From: an uncultured Pelosinus sp.
Lineage (GTDB): Bacteria > Bacillota > Negativicutes > Sporomusales > Acetonemataceae
Reading direction: 5' to 3'
DNA length: 49,552 bases
Assembly: GCA_900542835.1 (NCBI GenBank)
Contig: UQPB01000024.1
Location: 1 to 49,552, forward strand
Numbering within the stretch: the stretch's first letter is position 1; each line of letters begins with the position of its first letter. Shown here piece after piece: positions 25,315 through 34,007 of this stretch. Below the pieces are notes generated by a model. It did not search any database. It saw only the letters and a list, made by a program, of their open reading frames with translations, and was not told the DNA's origin. A program made the position numbers and the translations under genes.

Positions 25315-26319
25315 ATGATGATTACCATCCATCACGCTATTTTGCACATTCTGGATTTTCATTCCGGGCTTACGGTTTTTTCCGAGCATGAGCTTGATTG
25401 CGGCAGCAGCAGCGTGTTTACCTTTCTCAGCAAGCATCTGGAAAAGCTGCAGAAAGCGGTGAACGGAAAAAGCGGCAGCTTTTATGATGACAGTCCGTTA
25501 AAAGCCCGTCTGACCGCCTATACTGCCGGAGAAACCGAGTTTGTTGCCTTCTCCGCCGACCTCGCGGAGCGTACGTACGCGGCACTGGCGCAGTCGGAGG
25601 ACCCGCAGCCGCTGGATGTGCTGGTTGTGGACTTTACAACTGACGACATCCGGATGCTGGCACTGCTTTTATGCGACAATAAAGTCGGTTTTACGCATCA
25701 GGTCGTACAGGAGGACAGCCGGGTCCGCAATGAAATTATTAATCATTATGCCATCCTGCCGCAGCCATCGCAGAAAATTGACGAGTACGCTCTGATTCAA
25801 CTGGATTCGCTGGCAATTTTGTTTAATGAGAAAAAACGTCTGGTTAACGGCCAGGAAGCCTTTGCTTTGTCTGACCAGGTTTTGTCTTGCGACGCCGCGC
25901 TTTCTGTCAAAGAAACGCTGGCGGCGGTGCGGTCGGTTGCTGAAGAGATTGCCGAGAACCACGGCAAAAGTACGCTGGAGACAGTGGCGAAGGTGAAGTC
26001 ACGGCTGGCGGAAACTGCGGAAATTTCGGAAACGCTGGACCTGGCGGCGCTGGGACGGGAATTGTTCCCCGCCTCGCCGCTGCTGCAGCAGGAATATGCA
26101 GCGGAATTGAAAAATTGCGGCCTGCCGGAGACAGTGACCCTCGATCGCGATTTTGCCGTCAAAAGCAGCCGCAGCCATAAGATTAAAACCGATACCGGCA
26201 TCGAAGTGACCTTTCCGGCCGATTATTTCCAGAACACCGAATTTATTGAGTTTATCAATAATCCCAATGGCACGATTTCGATTCAGCTAAAGAACATCGG
26301 CAAAATTATTAATAAATAA
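25315..26319 (+). CDS. Nucleoid-associated protein (NdpA/YejK-like)
   Basis: About 334 residues resembling the NdpA/YejK nucleoid-associated family: ILHILDFHSG near the start, LDVLVVDFTTDDIRMLALLLCDNKVGFTH in the first third, and a C-terminal TDTGIEVTFPADYFQNTEFIEFINNPNGTISIQLKNIG typical of the family. Such proteins bind the nucleoid; their exact role is not settled. The start has a weak AAAGAG site and two adjacent ATGs (25315, 25318). It is 14 bases ahead of the CGGC gene and probably co-transcribed with it. Confidence 0.82.
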   Translation: MMITIHHAILHILDFHSGLTVFSEHELDCGSSSVFTFLSKHLEKLQKAVNGKSGSFYDDSPLKARLTAYTAGETEFVAFSADLAERTYAALAQSEDPQPLDVLVVDFTTDDIRMLALLLCDNKVGFTHQVVQEDSRVRNEIINHYAILPQPSQKIDEYALIQLDSLAILFNEKKRLVNGQEAFALSDQVLSCDAALSVKETLAAVRSVAEEIAENHGKSTLETVAKVKSRLAETAEISETLDLAALGRELFPASPLLQQEYAAELKNCGLPETVTLDRDFAVKSSRSHKIKTDTGIEVTFPADYFQNTEFIEFINNPNGTISIQLKNIGKIINK

Positions 26320-26333
26320 CCGGAGGAAGCCTC

Positions 26334-26717
26334 ATGAATAAAATTGCGATACTGGTACGGGAGGAAACCCTGCAGCGCTGTACCGGCAAAGGCTGCCTGA
26401 ACGCGTTTGGCAATCGCAAGGATGCGTTTGCCGGCTATGGCGAGGCCGAACTGGTAGCGTTTACGCACGCGGGCGGCGACCTTGACCGCAAGATCGAAAT
26501 GCTGCTGAAGAACGGCGTGGATACAGTTCACTTATCTTCCTGCATGCGGGCGAAAGCGTCTGATTATGAAGCGGTGGGAAAAAAATTGGCGGCGCATTTC
26601 CGGGTAATCGGCTATAGCCACGGGCCGGCCGAGGGCAAGGAACGGGCGACGTTCGTCAGCGACAAAACCGAGTCGCCGGATAGGCCGCCGGCAGAGTCTG
26701 ACAACAAGGACCTTTAA
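26334..26717 (+). CDS. CGGC domain-containing protein
   Basis: About 127 residues resembling the CGGC-domain family, thought to bind metal through conserved Cys and His. Visible: Cys16 and Cys21 in QRCTGKGC, an AFTHAGGD segment, and HLSSCMRAK around 73-81. The C-terminal 25 residues are polar and low in complexity (SPDRPPAESDNKDL). CGGAGGA lies ahead of the ATG. The family's function is unknown; redox or metal sensing is often suggested. It follows the NdpA-like gene by 14 bases. Confidence 0.78.
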   Translation: MNKIAILVREETLQRCTGKGCLNAFGNRKDAFAGYGEAELVAFTHAGGDLDRKIEMLLKNGVDTVHLSSCMRAKASDYEAVGKKLAAHFRVIGYSHGPAEGKERATFVSDKTESPDRPPAESDNKDL

Positions 26718-26766
26718 CAAAAAACGAGGACGCGTGAAGGCTCTCTTTCGATGAGAAGGCGTTGCA

Positions 26767-26795
26767 TTGACACAATGATAGTGCCATGATATAGT
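26767..26795 (+). promoter_or_regulatory. Strong sigma-70 promoter of methyltransferase leader
   Basis: Consensus -35 TTGACA (26767-26772), exactly 17-base spacer, -10 TATAGT (26790-26795). Expected transcript start near 26802, giving a leader of about 220 bases before the methyltransferase start. Confidence 0.8.
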
Positions 26796-26810
26796 AAGTT
26801 AAATAAAGAA

Positions 26811-26931
26811 AGAGGGAGTGTCTTGATGTCGGTAATTCTGTAAGGGCTTAGGTTAAAGGCATGAAACGAGCAGTAGTTTTTCTGCTTTTGTTTGTGTTGT
26901 CAAAAAACTGCCTTACAGATTGAATGACATC
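26811..26931 (+). promoter_or_regulatory. Leader with 5-codon ORF and long stem (candidate attenuator)
   Basis: AGAGGGAG (26811-26818) lies seven bases before ATG 26826, which opens a five-codon frame (Met-Ser-Val-Ile-Leu, stop 26841-26843). The sequence 26825-26845 pairs with 26911-26931 (17 Watson-Crick pairs and one G-U over 21 positions), so the short ORF lies inside one arm of the stem. A second frame at 26861-26923 would encode a 20-residue hydrophobic peptide but has a poor ribosome site. CCATTA/TAATGG (26931-26946) forms another hairpin. TACAGATT (26914-26921) can alternatively pair with AATTTGTA (26950-26957). This is the build of a translation-coupled attenuator. Confidence 0.55.
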
Positions 26932-26956
26932 CATTATTTCTAATGGTGTAATTTGT

Positions 26957-26983
26957 AGCGCAGTATCATTCTGCGCTTTTTTG
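26957..26983 (+). terminator. Intrinsic terminator inside methyltransferase leader
   Basis: Stem AGCGCAG (26957-26963), loop TATCATT, stem CTGCGCT (26971-26977), running into a T-rich tract. It lies between the promoter and the coding region, so expression of the methyltransferase requires read-through. Confidence 0.8.
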
Positions 26984-27022
26984 TTTTCTTTCTATAGGGC
27001 GAAAAATAGAAAGGAAGATACC

Positions 27023-27748
27023 ATGTATACGTTTACAAACCAGTTTATTGCTAATGACAACAATGTTGAGTTTTTGAAAGCCACTATGATGGGGCCAAAT
27101 GCCATGCGCTTAGCAGAGGAATTGTCGTCGTACCTAAGCATTGATGAGAATATGCGAATACTTGACCTCGGCTGCGGGTGTGGACTTTCCACGCTTTTGT
27201 TGGCGAAAAAGTATGGCGCGTCCATTTTTGCCGCCGACCTTTGGATTTCGCCAACCGAAAACTATGAGCGTTTTCGATCTAGCGGGATTGATGATAAGGC
27301 CGTTCCGATTTCTGTAGACGCGACCAAAGGGCTGCCGTTTGCAAACGAATATTTTGACTTGCTGTTCACCGTAGATGCTTACCATTATTTTGGCGATACG
27401 ACGGAAATGCTCCCGTCGCTTATTCCCTTTGTGAAAAAGGGCGGCTATATCGCTGTGGCTATTCCGGGCTTAAATTATGAATTTGCGGGTAATGTTCCCG
27501 GTGAAATGCTGCCATTTTGGAATAGCGAGATGGAAAGAACCTTGCACTCTCTTGCTTGGTGGAAAGCTTTGTGGCAGAAAGCAGCGGGCATTGAATTGGT
27601 GGACAGCCGTGAAATGGCCTGTTGCAGGCTGGCGTGGAAAGAATGGCAGACCGGTTATCATCCCGTTGTCGCAGAGGACATCAAAATGATGGAGGCTGAA
27701 GGCGGAAAGTATTTTAATCTTGTTCAGCTGATTGCTAAAGTAATCTGA
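27023..27748 (+). CDS. Class I SAM-dependent methyltransferase
   Basis: About 241 residues. SAM-binding motif I is ILDLGCGCGLSTLLLAKKYG (about 45-64), followed by an acidic strand end (AADLW), and motif IV-like FDLLFTVDAYHYF in the middle. This is the small-molecule methyltransferase type; the substrate is not recognisable. AAGGAAG lies five bases before the ATG. The gene is single, with its own promoter and a leader containing a short ORF and terminator. That arrangement is common for antibiotic-response genes in Firmicutes, so an antibiotic or stress role is a reasonable guess but only inference. Codon use is less GC-rich than in the heme genes, hinting at later acquisition. Confidence 0.8.
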   Translation: MYTFTNQFIANDNNVEFLKATMMGPNAMRLAEELSSYLSIDENMRILDLGCGCGLSTLLLAKKYGASIFAADLWISPTENYERFRSSGIDDKAVPISVDATKGLPFANEYFDLLFTVDAYHYFGDTTEMLPSLIPFVKKGGYIAVAIPGLNYEFAGNVPGEMLPFWNSEMERTLHSLAWWKALWQKAAGIELVDSREMACCRLAWKEWQTGYHPVVAEDIKMMEAEGGKYFNLVQLIAKVI

Positions 27749-28121
27749 ATACCTTTGTTGAAATCGTGAAGCCTTGTCTGTGAATAATACGGCTAAATCT
27801 ATCCCGGCAGTCAAGAGCCGAGCCGCATTTTGCTGGCGTACAAGCTTCACTCCCAGCCTCTTTGACTGACTGGCTTTTGTCTCGCCTTTGCGCTGCCGGC
27901 CGCTCCATTTAGGGCAACGCTTCGCCGGATTGGCGGCAATCAGGCCGCTGTATATGGCGGTAGCTCCACTTTGCCTGGCACGGTTTCACCCTGGCCCTAA
28001 AAATGCACAAAACGGACTGGCAGCCTTACGCCGCTAGTCCGTTTTGTGTTGTCTTTCGCTGGTCAGCCGACCAATCTGAATGTTGTCCTGGCTTCCGGGT
28101 ATCAGTCAACGGCGTCCCCGG
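27749..28121. other. 373-base gap, no gene seen
   Basis: Between the methyltransferase gene and the end of the gluconokinase gene. No credible ORF, RNA gene or known repeat is seen in 27749-28000. The region ends with the two-way hairpin at 28006-28048. Confidence 0.5.
28006..28048 (-). terminator. Hairpin terminator downstream of gluconokinase gene
   Basis: Perfect 13-bp inverted repeat CACAAAACGGACT (28006-28018) and AGTCCGTTTTGTG (28036-28048), 17-base loop. On the minus strand it is followed by GCATTTTTAGG, so it probably ends the gluconokinase transcript. The T-rich arm may let it act in both directions. Confidence 0.75.
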
Positions 28122-29663
28122 CTATTGCGGTGCAGTTTTCCGCTGCCAGGCGGCAATTGCGCCGAATTCCTGCTGCAGGCTCCAATAGACCCGCAGATAA
28201 ATATCGTATAGTTCGCGGTAGTGATCGTGCAGGGCGCTGTCCGGGCGGTAGATTGTCTTGATTGTGGTCAGGCCGCCGATTGCCTCAAGGTCGTTTAACA
28301 GGCCGAGCGCGACCATGCCAAAGGCGCTGGCGCCAAAGGCGGCGCCCTCCGGCTCGCCCGGGGCGATAATTTCGCGGCCAAAAACATCGGCCATAATCTG
28401 CAGCCACAGCGGCGAACGGGTAAAGCTACCGCTGACGCGGATTTCGCCGGCATTACCGGCCACCGCCTCCAGGGCGCTGAAAATACTGTACATGCGAAAC
28501 ATGACGCCCTCTAGCGCCGCCCTGACAATGTGGGCGGTCTGATGATTCAGGCCAAGGCCGAACAGGACGCCGCGGGCGTCCGCATTCCAGTAAGGCGCGC
28601 GTTCGCCGCTGAATAGCGGCAGCAGCAGCAGCCCTTCGGCACCGGGTGAGACGGCGGCAGCAGCCTCGGTCAACAGATCATAGGGATCGCGGCCGCAGGC
28701 GGCGGCGCGCTGCTTGACCTCGGCCGCCACCTGATCCCGCACCCAGCGCAGGCTGATACCGCCATTATTGATGGCCGCCCCGGCCATCCAGTATTCTTCA
28801 TTTAAATTATAGCACCAGGTCCGCCGTTCCGGGTCGGTCTGCGGCTGGCGTACCAGCATGCGCACCGCGCCGCTGGTGCCGATCGTGGCGGTGAGCTGGC
28901 CGGGGCGCACGACGCCGGAGCCCAGGTTGGCGAGAGCGCCGTCGCCGGCGCCGAGCACTACGGGCAGGGAGGCCTCCAGGCCCAGATCGGCGGCCACGAT
29001 CGGCAGAATGCCTGTCAGTACATGCGTGGTCGGGTAAACCGGCGACAACTGTTCATTGCTGACCGAAGCTGCCGCCAGTGCCGCCTCGTCCCAGTTTTGA
29101 GTCTGGAAATTGTAAAAGCCAGTGCCGGAAGCGATCGAGCGGTCGACGGCGAATTGACCGGTAAGACGCCAGAGGACATATTCCTTGATCGAGATGAGTT
29201 TGGCGGCGCGACCGGCTGCCGGGTGCTCCCGCATAAACCAGGCCGCTTTCGACAGCGGGTACATCGGATGCAGCGGACAACCGGTGCGGTGATAGAGGGC
29301 GTCGCCATCCAGGCTGGCTTTTAGCTGCTCCGTATACGGCTGGCTGCGGTTGTCGGCCCAGGTCAGCACAGGGCAAAGCGGTTCACCGGCGGCATCGACG
29401 GCAAGAAAGGAATGAAAAGCGACGCTGAAGCAAAGGCCGGCGATGGAGCGCGGCGGCAGCCCCGACTGCCGGACCGCGCCGGCAACTACGGTGGTGAAAG
29501 CCCGCCAGATTTCCTCCGGCTGCTGTTCAGCCCAGCCGGTTCGCGGCGTATACAGGCGATATTCGGCGGAAACATTGGCCAAGGAGCGGCCGTCAGGCAG
29601 ATAAATTACGGCTCGGCAGCCGGTTGTGCCGATGTCGGCGCCGATTACGGCATTTTTTTGCAT
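28122..29663 (-). CDS. gntK: Gluconokinase, FGGY family
   Basis: About 513 residues. FGGY carbohydrate kinase that phosphorylates gluconate to 6-phosphogluconate. N-terminal IGADIGTTGCRAVIY phosphate-binding motif, WADNRS, and GAGDGALANLGSGVVRPGQLTATIGTSGAVR, which is typical of gluconokinases in this family. GAGGAG lies five bases ahead of the ATG at 29663 on the minus strand. No gluconate transporter is beside it. Its product is the substrate of the gnd enzyme at 16.5-17.9 kb. A related FGGY sugar kinase (xylulokinase-like) is possible but less likely. Confidence 0.82.
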   Translation of the reverse strand: MQKNAVIGADIGTTGCRAVIYLPDGRSLANVSAEYRLYTPRTGWAEQQPEEIWRAFTTVVAGAVRQSGLPPRSIAGLCFSVAFHSFLAVDAAGEPLCPVLTWADNRSQPYTEQLKASLDGDALYHRTGCPLHPMYPLSKAAWFMREHPAAGRAAKLISIKEYVLWRLTGQFAVDRSIASGTGFYNFQTQNWDEAALAAASVSNEQLSPVYPTTHVLTGILPIVAADLGLEASLPVVLGAGDGALANLGSGVVRPGQLTATIGTSGAVRMLVRQPQTDPERRTWCYNLNEEYWMAGAAINNGGISLRWVRDQVAAEVKQRAAACGRDPYDLLTEAAAAVSPGAEGLLLLPLFSGERAPYWNADARGVLFGLGLNHQTAHIVRAALEGVMFRMYSIFSALEAVAGNAGEIRVSGSFTRSPLWLQIMADVFGREIIAPGEPEGAAFGASAFGMVALGLLNDLEAIGGLTTIKTIYRPDSALHDHYRELYDIYLRVYWSLQQEFGAIAAWQRKTAPQ

Positions 29664-29812
29664 AATACTCCTCTTCTGCTGCTTAGTGGTTTTTCTTGTT
29701 AATTGTAAACAGGAGGCTTCTGCGGCCTTTCCGGACGGAGGAGCGATTATTAATATCCTCCGTAAAAACGTTTCTCCCCGTCCTTTCAGCGTCTCCGGTC
29801 CGGGATGACGAG

Positions 29813-29862
29813 CCACGGAGTTTCACGGAGCATTCCCTCTGTGACCTCCGTGTCCTCCGTGG
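29813..29862. repeat. Dispersed inverted repeat, copy D
   Basis: Short copy: CCACGGAGTTTCACGGAG (29813-29830) faces CCTCTGTGACCTCCGTG and TCCTCCGTGG (29836-29862) with a 5-base loop. It is followed by AACCGTTCT, which also follows copy E. A second small stem, ACGGAGGA/TCCTCCGT, lies just upstream near 29734-29762. It lies between two minus-strand genes. Confidence 0.75.
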
Positions 29863-29899
29863 AACCGTTCTGGTGGCAGCTCGCTACCACGCTCCGCGG

Positions 29900-31180
29900 T
29901 TAAGCAAGCGGTGTCAGCAGATTGCCGGCCGTGTCAAACCGCAGCTCTTCCGGTTCGCCGCAAATCGCGATTCCCGGCGTGGCCTGGGCCTGCTCGAGCA
30001 AGGCTTCGGAAATCATGATATCGCCAAGATGGAGGGTGTCTTTGATGCGCACAATCCGGGTGCGGCTGAGATCGCGGGCGTTGCAAGTCTTAATCGCCGC
30101 CCGGATTGCGTCGTAGTCGCTCTCCAGTACTGTCGGCATATGGGTGGGGCCGACCACGGTAGACGTCAGGCCATTGGCGTAAGTCATCGGGAAGTTGACT
30201 TTGTTTACCAGACGGCGGGTGGTAAAATCGGCTGTTCCCATGCCGTTGGCATTGCCGTGCGAGCGGTCGGTCAAATCAAGAACCGCCATTTTGGCGATTT
30301 CCGGGCCGCCGCTGGCATAAGGTGTGGGGTAGCGGCCGGTTATATTGGGATCCATGCCGTCGCCGGAGATATCTTTGCCAATCTGGTCGATGACCAGCAC
30401 GTCAAGCTGCGGAAACAGAATTTTCGGCATATTCGTTTTAGCCTCAAGCAGCAGCCGGCGGTCAGCCGCCAGGATAGCCTCGGCTGCGACAACCTCGATT
30501 TTGCTTATTTGATCATAGGCATTTTCAACAGTGCCAATGCCGAACAAAATCGGTGTCCGCTCAAGCGAAATCGCCGCCATTGCCAGAATATGCTCGCCCA
30601 TATAGCGGAAGCTGTAGGCGTGGCAGGATTCGGCGCCTTTCTGTTTGCCAAGGCCGATGGTAATCATCTTCACCAGCCCGCTTTCGGAAACACCGCGGAA
30701 TGCGGTGTGGGGCTTAATCCGGTTGATGACGATAATGCCGTCCGCTGCGTGAGCATACTTGTCGGTGTAGACCGGCAGACCGTTATCCAGCCGGCCGATT
30801 TCAACCACTTCCATTGTCGATTTAATCGGACAACCGGCGCTGGCCTCGGTTACACCGAGGTTCTTCAACACCTCGGTCTGGCCCTCGGCGGTAGCGCCGC
30901 CGTGACTGCCCATAGCAGGCACGATAAACGGCTCGCCGCCGCGTGCCCTGACCGCTTCCACCGCGATCCTGGCTAACGTGGCAATTTCGGCGACGCCGCG
31001 GCTGCCGACAGCGATGGCGACAGACATGCCGGGTTTAATCCGGGTCAGAACGCCGGTCTGCTCCAGTTGCTGCCGCAGTTCGGACGCCGCGTCATTGATG
31101 CGGCTGGCGGCGAAAGTCTGTCGTACCCGCACCATGCGGGGGATGGGAATCCCGCTTAGCAGTTGTCGGAGAATATCCAT
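29900..31180 (-). CDS. LarA-like (lactate racemase domain) protein
   Basis: About 426 residues resembling the LarA N-terminal domain family (DUF2088). VPAMGSHGGATAEGQTEVL recalls the histidine-bearing active-site loop of LarA, and NRIKPHTAFRG and GLGKQKGAESCH follow. True LarA uses a nickel-pincer cofactor to racemise lactate; many paralogues act on other 2-hydroxy acids. No larB, larC or larE is in the window, so lactate racemisation cannot be assumed. GAGGTG lies before the ATG at 31180. It is upstream of gntK on the same strand, separated by repeat copy D, so co-transcription is uncertain. Confidence 0.68.
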   Translation of the reverse strand: MDILRQLLSGIPIPRMVRVRQTFAASRINDAASELRQQLEQTGVLTRIKPGMSVAIAVGSRGVAEIATLARIAVEAVRARGGEPFIVPAMGSHGGATAEGQTEVLKNLGVTEASAGCPIKSTMEVVEIGRLDNGLPVYTDKYAHAADGIIVINRIKPHTAFRGVSESGLVKMITIGLGKQKGAESCHAYSFRYMGEHILAMAAISLERTPILFGIGTVENAYDQISKIEVVAAEAILAADRRLLLEAKTNMPKILFPQLDVLVIDQIGKDISGDGMDPNITGRYPTPYASGGPEIAKMAVLDLTDRSHGNANGMGTADFTTRRLVNKVNFPMTYANGLTSTVVGPTHMPTVLESDYDAIRAAIKTCNARDLSRTRIVRIKDTLHLGDIMISEALLEQAQATPGIAICGEPEELRFDTAGNLLTPLA

Positions 31181-31302
31181 TGCTTCACCTCATTATCCAA
31201 AATCTTATAGGGGCTACTATTCGCTTTTTTTGCAGGAAATACCTTGTGACAACGGGAATTTATATAGTCATGCACAAGCAAAATGACACAGGGAGTTAAA
31301 TC

Positions 31303-32859
31303 ATGGCAAAATACGCAGCTGCTATTTTTACCTTAATCCTATTAGTCTGGAGTCAGGCGGCCGCCTCTGCCGGCGGCATTGTTTATATTCCGCTGGATAA
31401 CCGGCCGGTCTGTCTAGGCGACCCGCTGGATGCGATGAAAGCGGTCGGCATGAAGACAGTAACGCCGCCGGAGGAGCTTCTGGCTGGCCGCGGCCGTTTT
31501 GGCGATCCTGACCGGCTATGGGAATGGCTGGAGGCGAAGGCGCAATCGGCCGACGCGTTGGTCCTTTCGGCTGATTCTTTATTGTACGGCGGTCTGGTGC
31601 CATCGCGAATCCACCAGCTTACGCCGGATACACTGACCAAACGGATCGCTAAATTTCAAAAGTTGCGCAGCGCCAATCCCGGTTTGCCAATTTATGTTTT
31701 TTCCACGGTCATGCGCACGCCGCGGATGTCGGCCGGCGGTGTCGATCCGGCCTATTTTGAAGTGTATGGCGAGCAGATTTTCCGCTATTCGGCACTGCAG
31801 GATAAAAACGAGCAGCAGTTGTTGTCTAAAGATGAGCAGTTGGAGATGGCCGGCCTCTTTGCCGCTCTGCCGGAGCCGGTTATGATCGACTGGCTGACGC
31901 GGCGCCAGATCAACTATGATGTCAATGCCCGGCTGCTGACGCTTACCCGCGAGAAGGTATTCTCCTATTTTGTTCTCGGTCTTGATGACAATGACCGCTT
32001 TTCGCGCAGCCGCCAGGAAACACGCTGGCTGCTGCAGGCGGAACCGGAGCTGTACGGGGCGACATTTGCCACGTTTGCCGGTGCGGATCAACTGGGGATG
32101 ATCCTGTTGACGCGCGCGGTCAATCTGCTGAAAGGCAACCGCCCGTTTATCGCGGCGCTTTACACTCCCGGCATTGGCAAGGATACGATTCCGTCCTATC
32201 AGGGGGAGTCTGTGTTTGTCAGTGTTCTGAACCATGTCTCCGCCGCCGGCGGCTACCTGATTTTTTCGCCGGAGCGGGCCGATATGGTGCTGGCGGTGAA
32301 TACGCCGGCCAACGGAGTGACGCTGGAGGCCGCCACCGCCGCCAACCGCCGCGATAAGCGACCGGAAACGACTGAGCTCGTCGCGGCCATTGACAGGCAG
32401 CTGCAGCACACCCCGGTTGCCGTGGCTGATATTGCGTTTGCCAACGGGGCTGATAACTCGCTGATGACCGAGCTTGTCGCCCACGGCCTGCCGGCTAAAC
32501 TGGCTGCTTATTCCGGCTGGAACACGGCCAGCAACAGTATCGGCTTTGCTGTTGCCCACGGGCTGCTGGCAAAGATGATGAGCCCGGCGGACCGCCAGCA
32601 TTTGCTCAGTGTGCGGCTGCTTGATGACTGGGCTTACCAGGCCAATGTACGTCAGACGGTTAAGCAGGATTTTGTCAGGCCCCGCGGCATTGACGAGGTG
32701 GCGCTGGGAGCCGGCCGTTCTCTGGTTGAAGCCCGGACGACAGCCGGATTGCGGCAATTTGCCGCCGAGCGTTTCGGCGATTTCTCCGTTCCCGCTTTTG
32801 CTGCCGTCCATCCCTGGGACCGGATGTTTGAAGTGCAAATTGTACTGACGCAGGAATGA
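31303..32859 (+). CDS. DUF4127 family exported protein
   Basis: About 518 residues. A signal peptide is clear (AAIFTLILLVWSQAAASAGG, cut near 24). The mature part begins IVYIPLDNRPVC and contains VLSADSLLYGGLVPSRIH, typical of the DUF4127 family, whose function is unknown. Later NTASNSIGFAVAHGL and a C-terminal Trp-rich end fit the family. AGGGAG precedes the ATG. It faces away from the LarA-like gene across 122 bases that must hold both promoters. The corA gene follows 59 bases downstream. A role in the cell envelope is suggested only by the signal peptide. Confidence 0.8.
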   Translation: MAKYAAAIFTLILLVWSQAAASAGGIVYIPLDNRPVCLGDPLDAMKAVGMKTVTPPEELLAGRGRFGDPDRLWEWLEAKAQSADALVLSADSLLYGGLVPSRIHQLTPDTLTKRIAKFQKLRSANPGLPIYVFSTVMRTPRMSAGGVDPAYFEVYGEQIFRYSALQDKNEQQLLSKDEQLEMAGLFAALPEPVMIDWLTRRQINYDVNARLLTLTREKVFSYFVLGLDDNDRFSRSRQETRWLLQAEPELYGATFATFAGADQLGMILLTRAVNLLKGNRPFIAALYTPGIGKDTIPSYQGESVFVSVLNHVSAAGGYLIFSPERADMVLAVNTPANGVTLEAATAANRRDKRPETTELVAAIDRQLQHTPVAVADIAFANGADNSLMTELVAHGLPAKLAAYSGWNTASNSIGFAVAHGLLAKMMSPADRQHLLSVRLLDDWAYQANVRQTVKQDFVRPRGIDEVALGAGRSLVEARTTAGLRQFAAERFGDFSVPAFAAVHPWDRMFEVQIVLTQE

Positions 32860-32918
32860 AAAGGAAATAAGCTGATTTTGGCGAAGTAAGCTTGCAGTGC
32901 CACAATTGAGGTGAGAGC

Positions 32919-33974
32919 ATGCCTTTGCATAAGAGCGGTTTTGCCGGCAAGGTCGGCCTGCCCCCGGGCTCGCTGCTCCAGCCCGGGTTTACCCGTGAAA
33001 GCGTTCCGGAATTGACGTTAATCGCCTATGACGCCGACAGTGCTGTTGAGCGCAGATTGTCGCTGACGGAGCTGGCGGGCTGCCGCTGTCAGGGCAAGCG
33101 GATCTGGCTGCACGTCAGGGATGCCCGTCATGCGCCCACTGTCGAATGTATTGGCGAGGCCTTTGCCCTGCATCCGCTGGTTTTGGAAGATATTCTGACG
33201 CCGGGACAGCGTCCCAAGCTTGAGGATTACGGTGAATACAGTTTTTTTGTCCTGACCTCACATACCATCACCGGCGGCGCTCCGGCCAGCGAGCAGGTCA
33301 GTATCGTGCTGGGACCGGATTATGTACTCTCGTTTCAGGATTCGCATTCCGATCTTTTTAAACCGGTCGTTGAGCGCCTGTTAACCGCTAAAGGCCGTAT
33401 GCGCAAGTACGGCTCCGATTATCTTGCCTATTCGCTGCTGGATATGGTTGTCGATCATTTTTTTCTGGTGCTGGAGCACTTCGGCGAGGATATTGAGAGT
33501 GTGGAGCAGGAAGTGGTCAGCAAACCGCAGCCGGATGTGCTGCACGCAATTAATGATCTCAAGCATCAGCTGCTGTTTTTGCGTAAAGCCGTCTGGCCCC
33601 TGCGGGAGATGATCGGGGCGCTGGAGCGGGGGCAGCTGCCGCTGTTCCGTGAATCGACGCTGCTGTATGTACGCGATGTGTACGATCATACCACCCAGGT
33701 CATGGAGACGCTGGAAATGTACAGGGAGATGGTTTCCGGGCTGCTGGAGGCCTATTTGTCCAGTCTCAGCAACAAAATGAACGAAGTTATTAAAGTTTTG
33801 ACTATCCTGTCGACTCTGTTTATGCCCCTGACCTTTGTTGTTGGCCTGTATGGCATGAACTTTAAGTATATGCCCGAGTTGGAGTGGCGGTGGGGCTATC
33901 CGGCGGTTTTAGCCGCCATGGCGCTGATGACCGCTCTCATGCTCTGGTTTTTCCGTCGCCGCCGCTGGATATAA
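32919..33974 (+). CDS. corA: Magnesium/cobalt transporter CorA
   Basis: About 351 residues. Pentameric Mg2+/Co2+ channel of the inner membrane. A large N-terminal cytoplasmic domain (LHPLVLEDILTPGQRPKLEDY), a long helix, and two C-terminal membrane helices with the diagnostic YGMN motif after the first one (VVGLYGMNFKYMPEL), ending in FFRRRRWI. GAGGTGAGAG lies ahead of the ATG. Co-directional with the DUF4127 gene and the DegS-like kinase (33 bases downstream), perhaps one transcript. Cobalt uptake could support corrinoid synthesis, but the family mainly carries Mg2+. Confidence 0.93.
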   Translation: MPLHKSGFAGKVGLPPGSLLQPGFTRESVPELTLIAYDADSAVERRLSLTELAGCRCQGKRIWLHVRDARHAPTVECIGEAFALHPLVLEDILTPGQRPKLEDYGEYSFFVLTSHTITGGAPASEQVSIVLGPDYVLSFQDSHSDLFKPVVERLLTAKGRMRKYGSDYLAYSLLDMVVDHFFLVLEHFGEDIESVEQEVVSKPQPDVLHAINDLKHQLLFLRKAVWPLREMIGALERGQLPLFRESTLLYVRDVYDHTTQVMETLEMYREMVSGLLEAYLSSLSNKMNEVIKVLTILSTLFMPLTFVVGLYGMNFKYMPELEWRWGYPAVLAAMALMTALMLWFFRRRRWI

Positions 33975-34007
33975 GAGCTGTTAGTGAATGTAAAGTAAGG
34001 TGATGGA

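Noticed and set aside
27749..28000. Decayed gene or transposase remnant on the minus strand
   Set aside because: No recognisable protein motif in any frame; left as an unexplained gap.
29696..30976. 426-codon open frame on + strand opposite the LarA-like gene
   Set aside because: It is a mirror of the real minus-strand gene, Cys/His/Arg-rich without any domain, and starts inside repeat DNA.
31579..32838. 419-codon open frame on - strand opposite the DUF4127 gene
   Set aside because: Shadow frame; the + strand gene has a signal peptide, family motifs and a good start.
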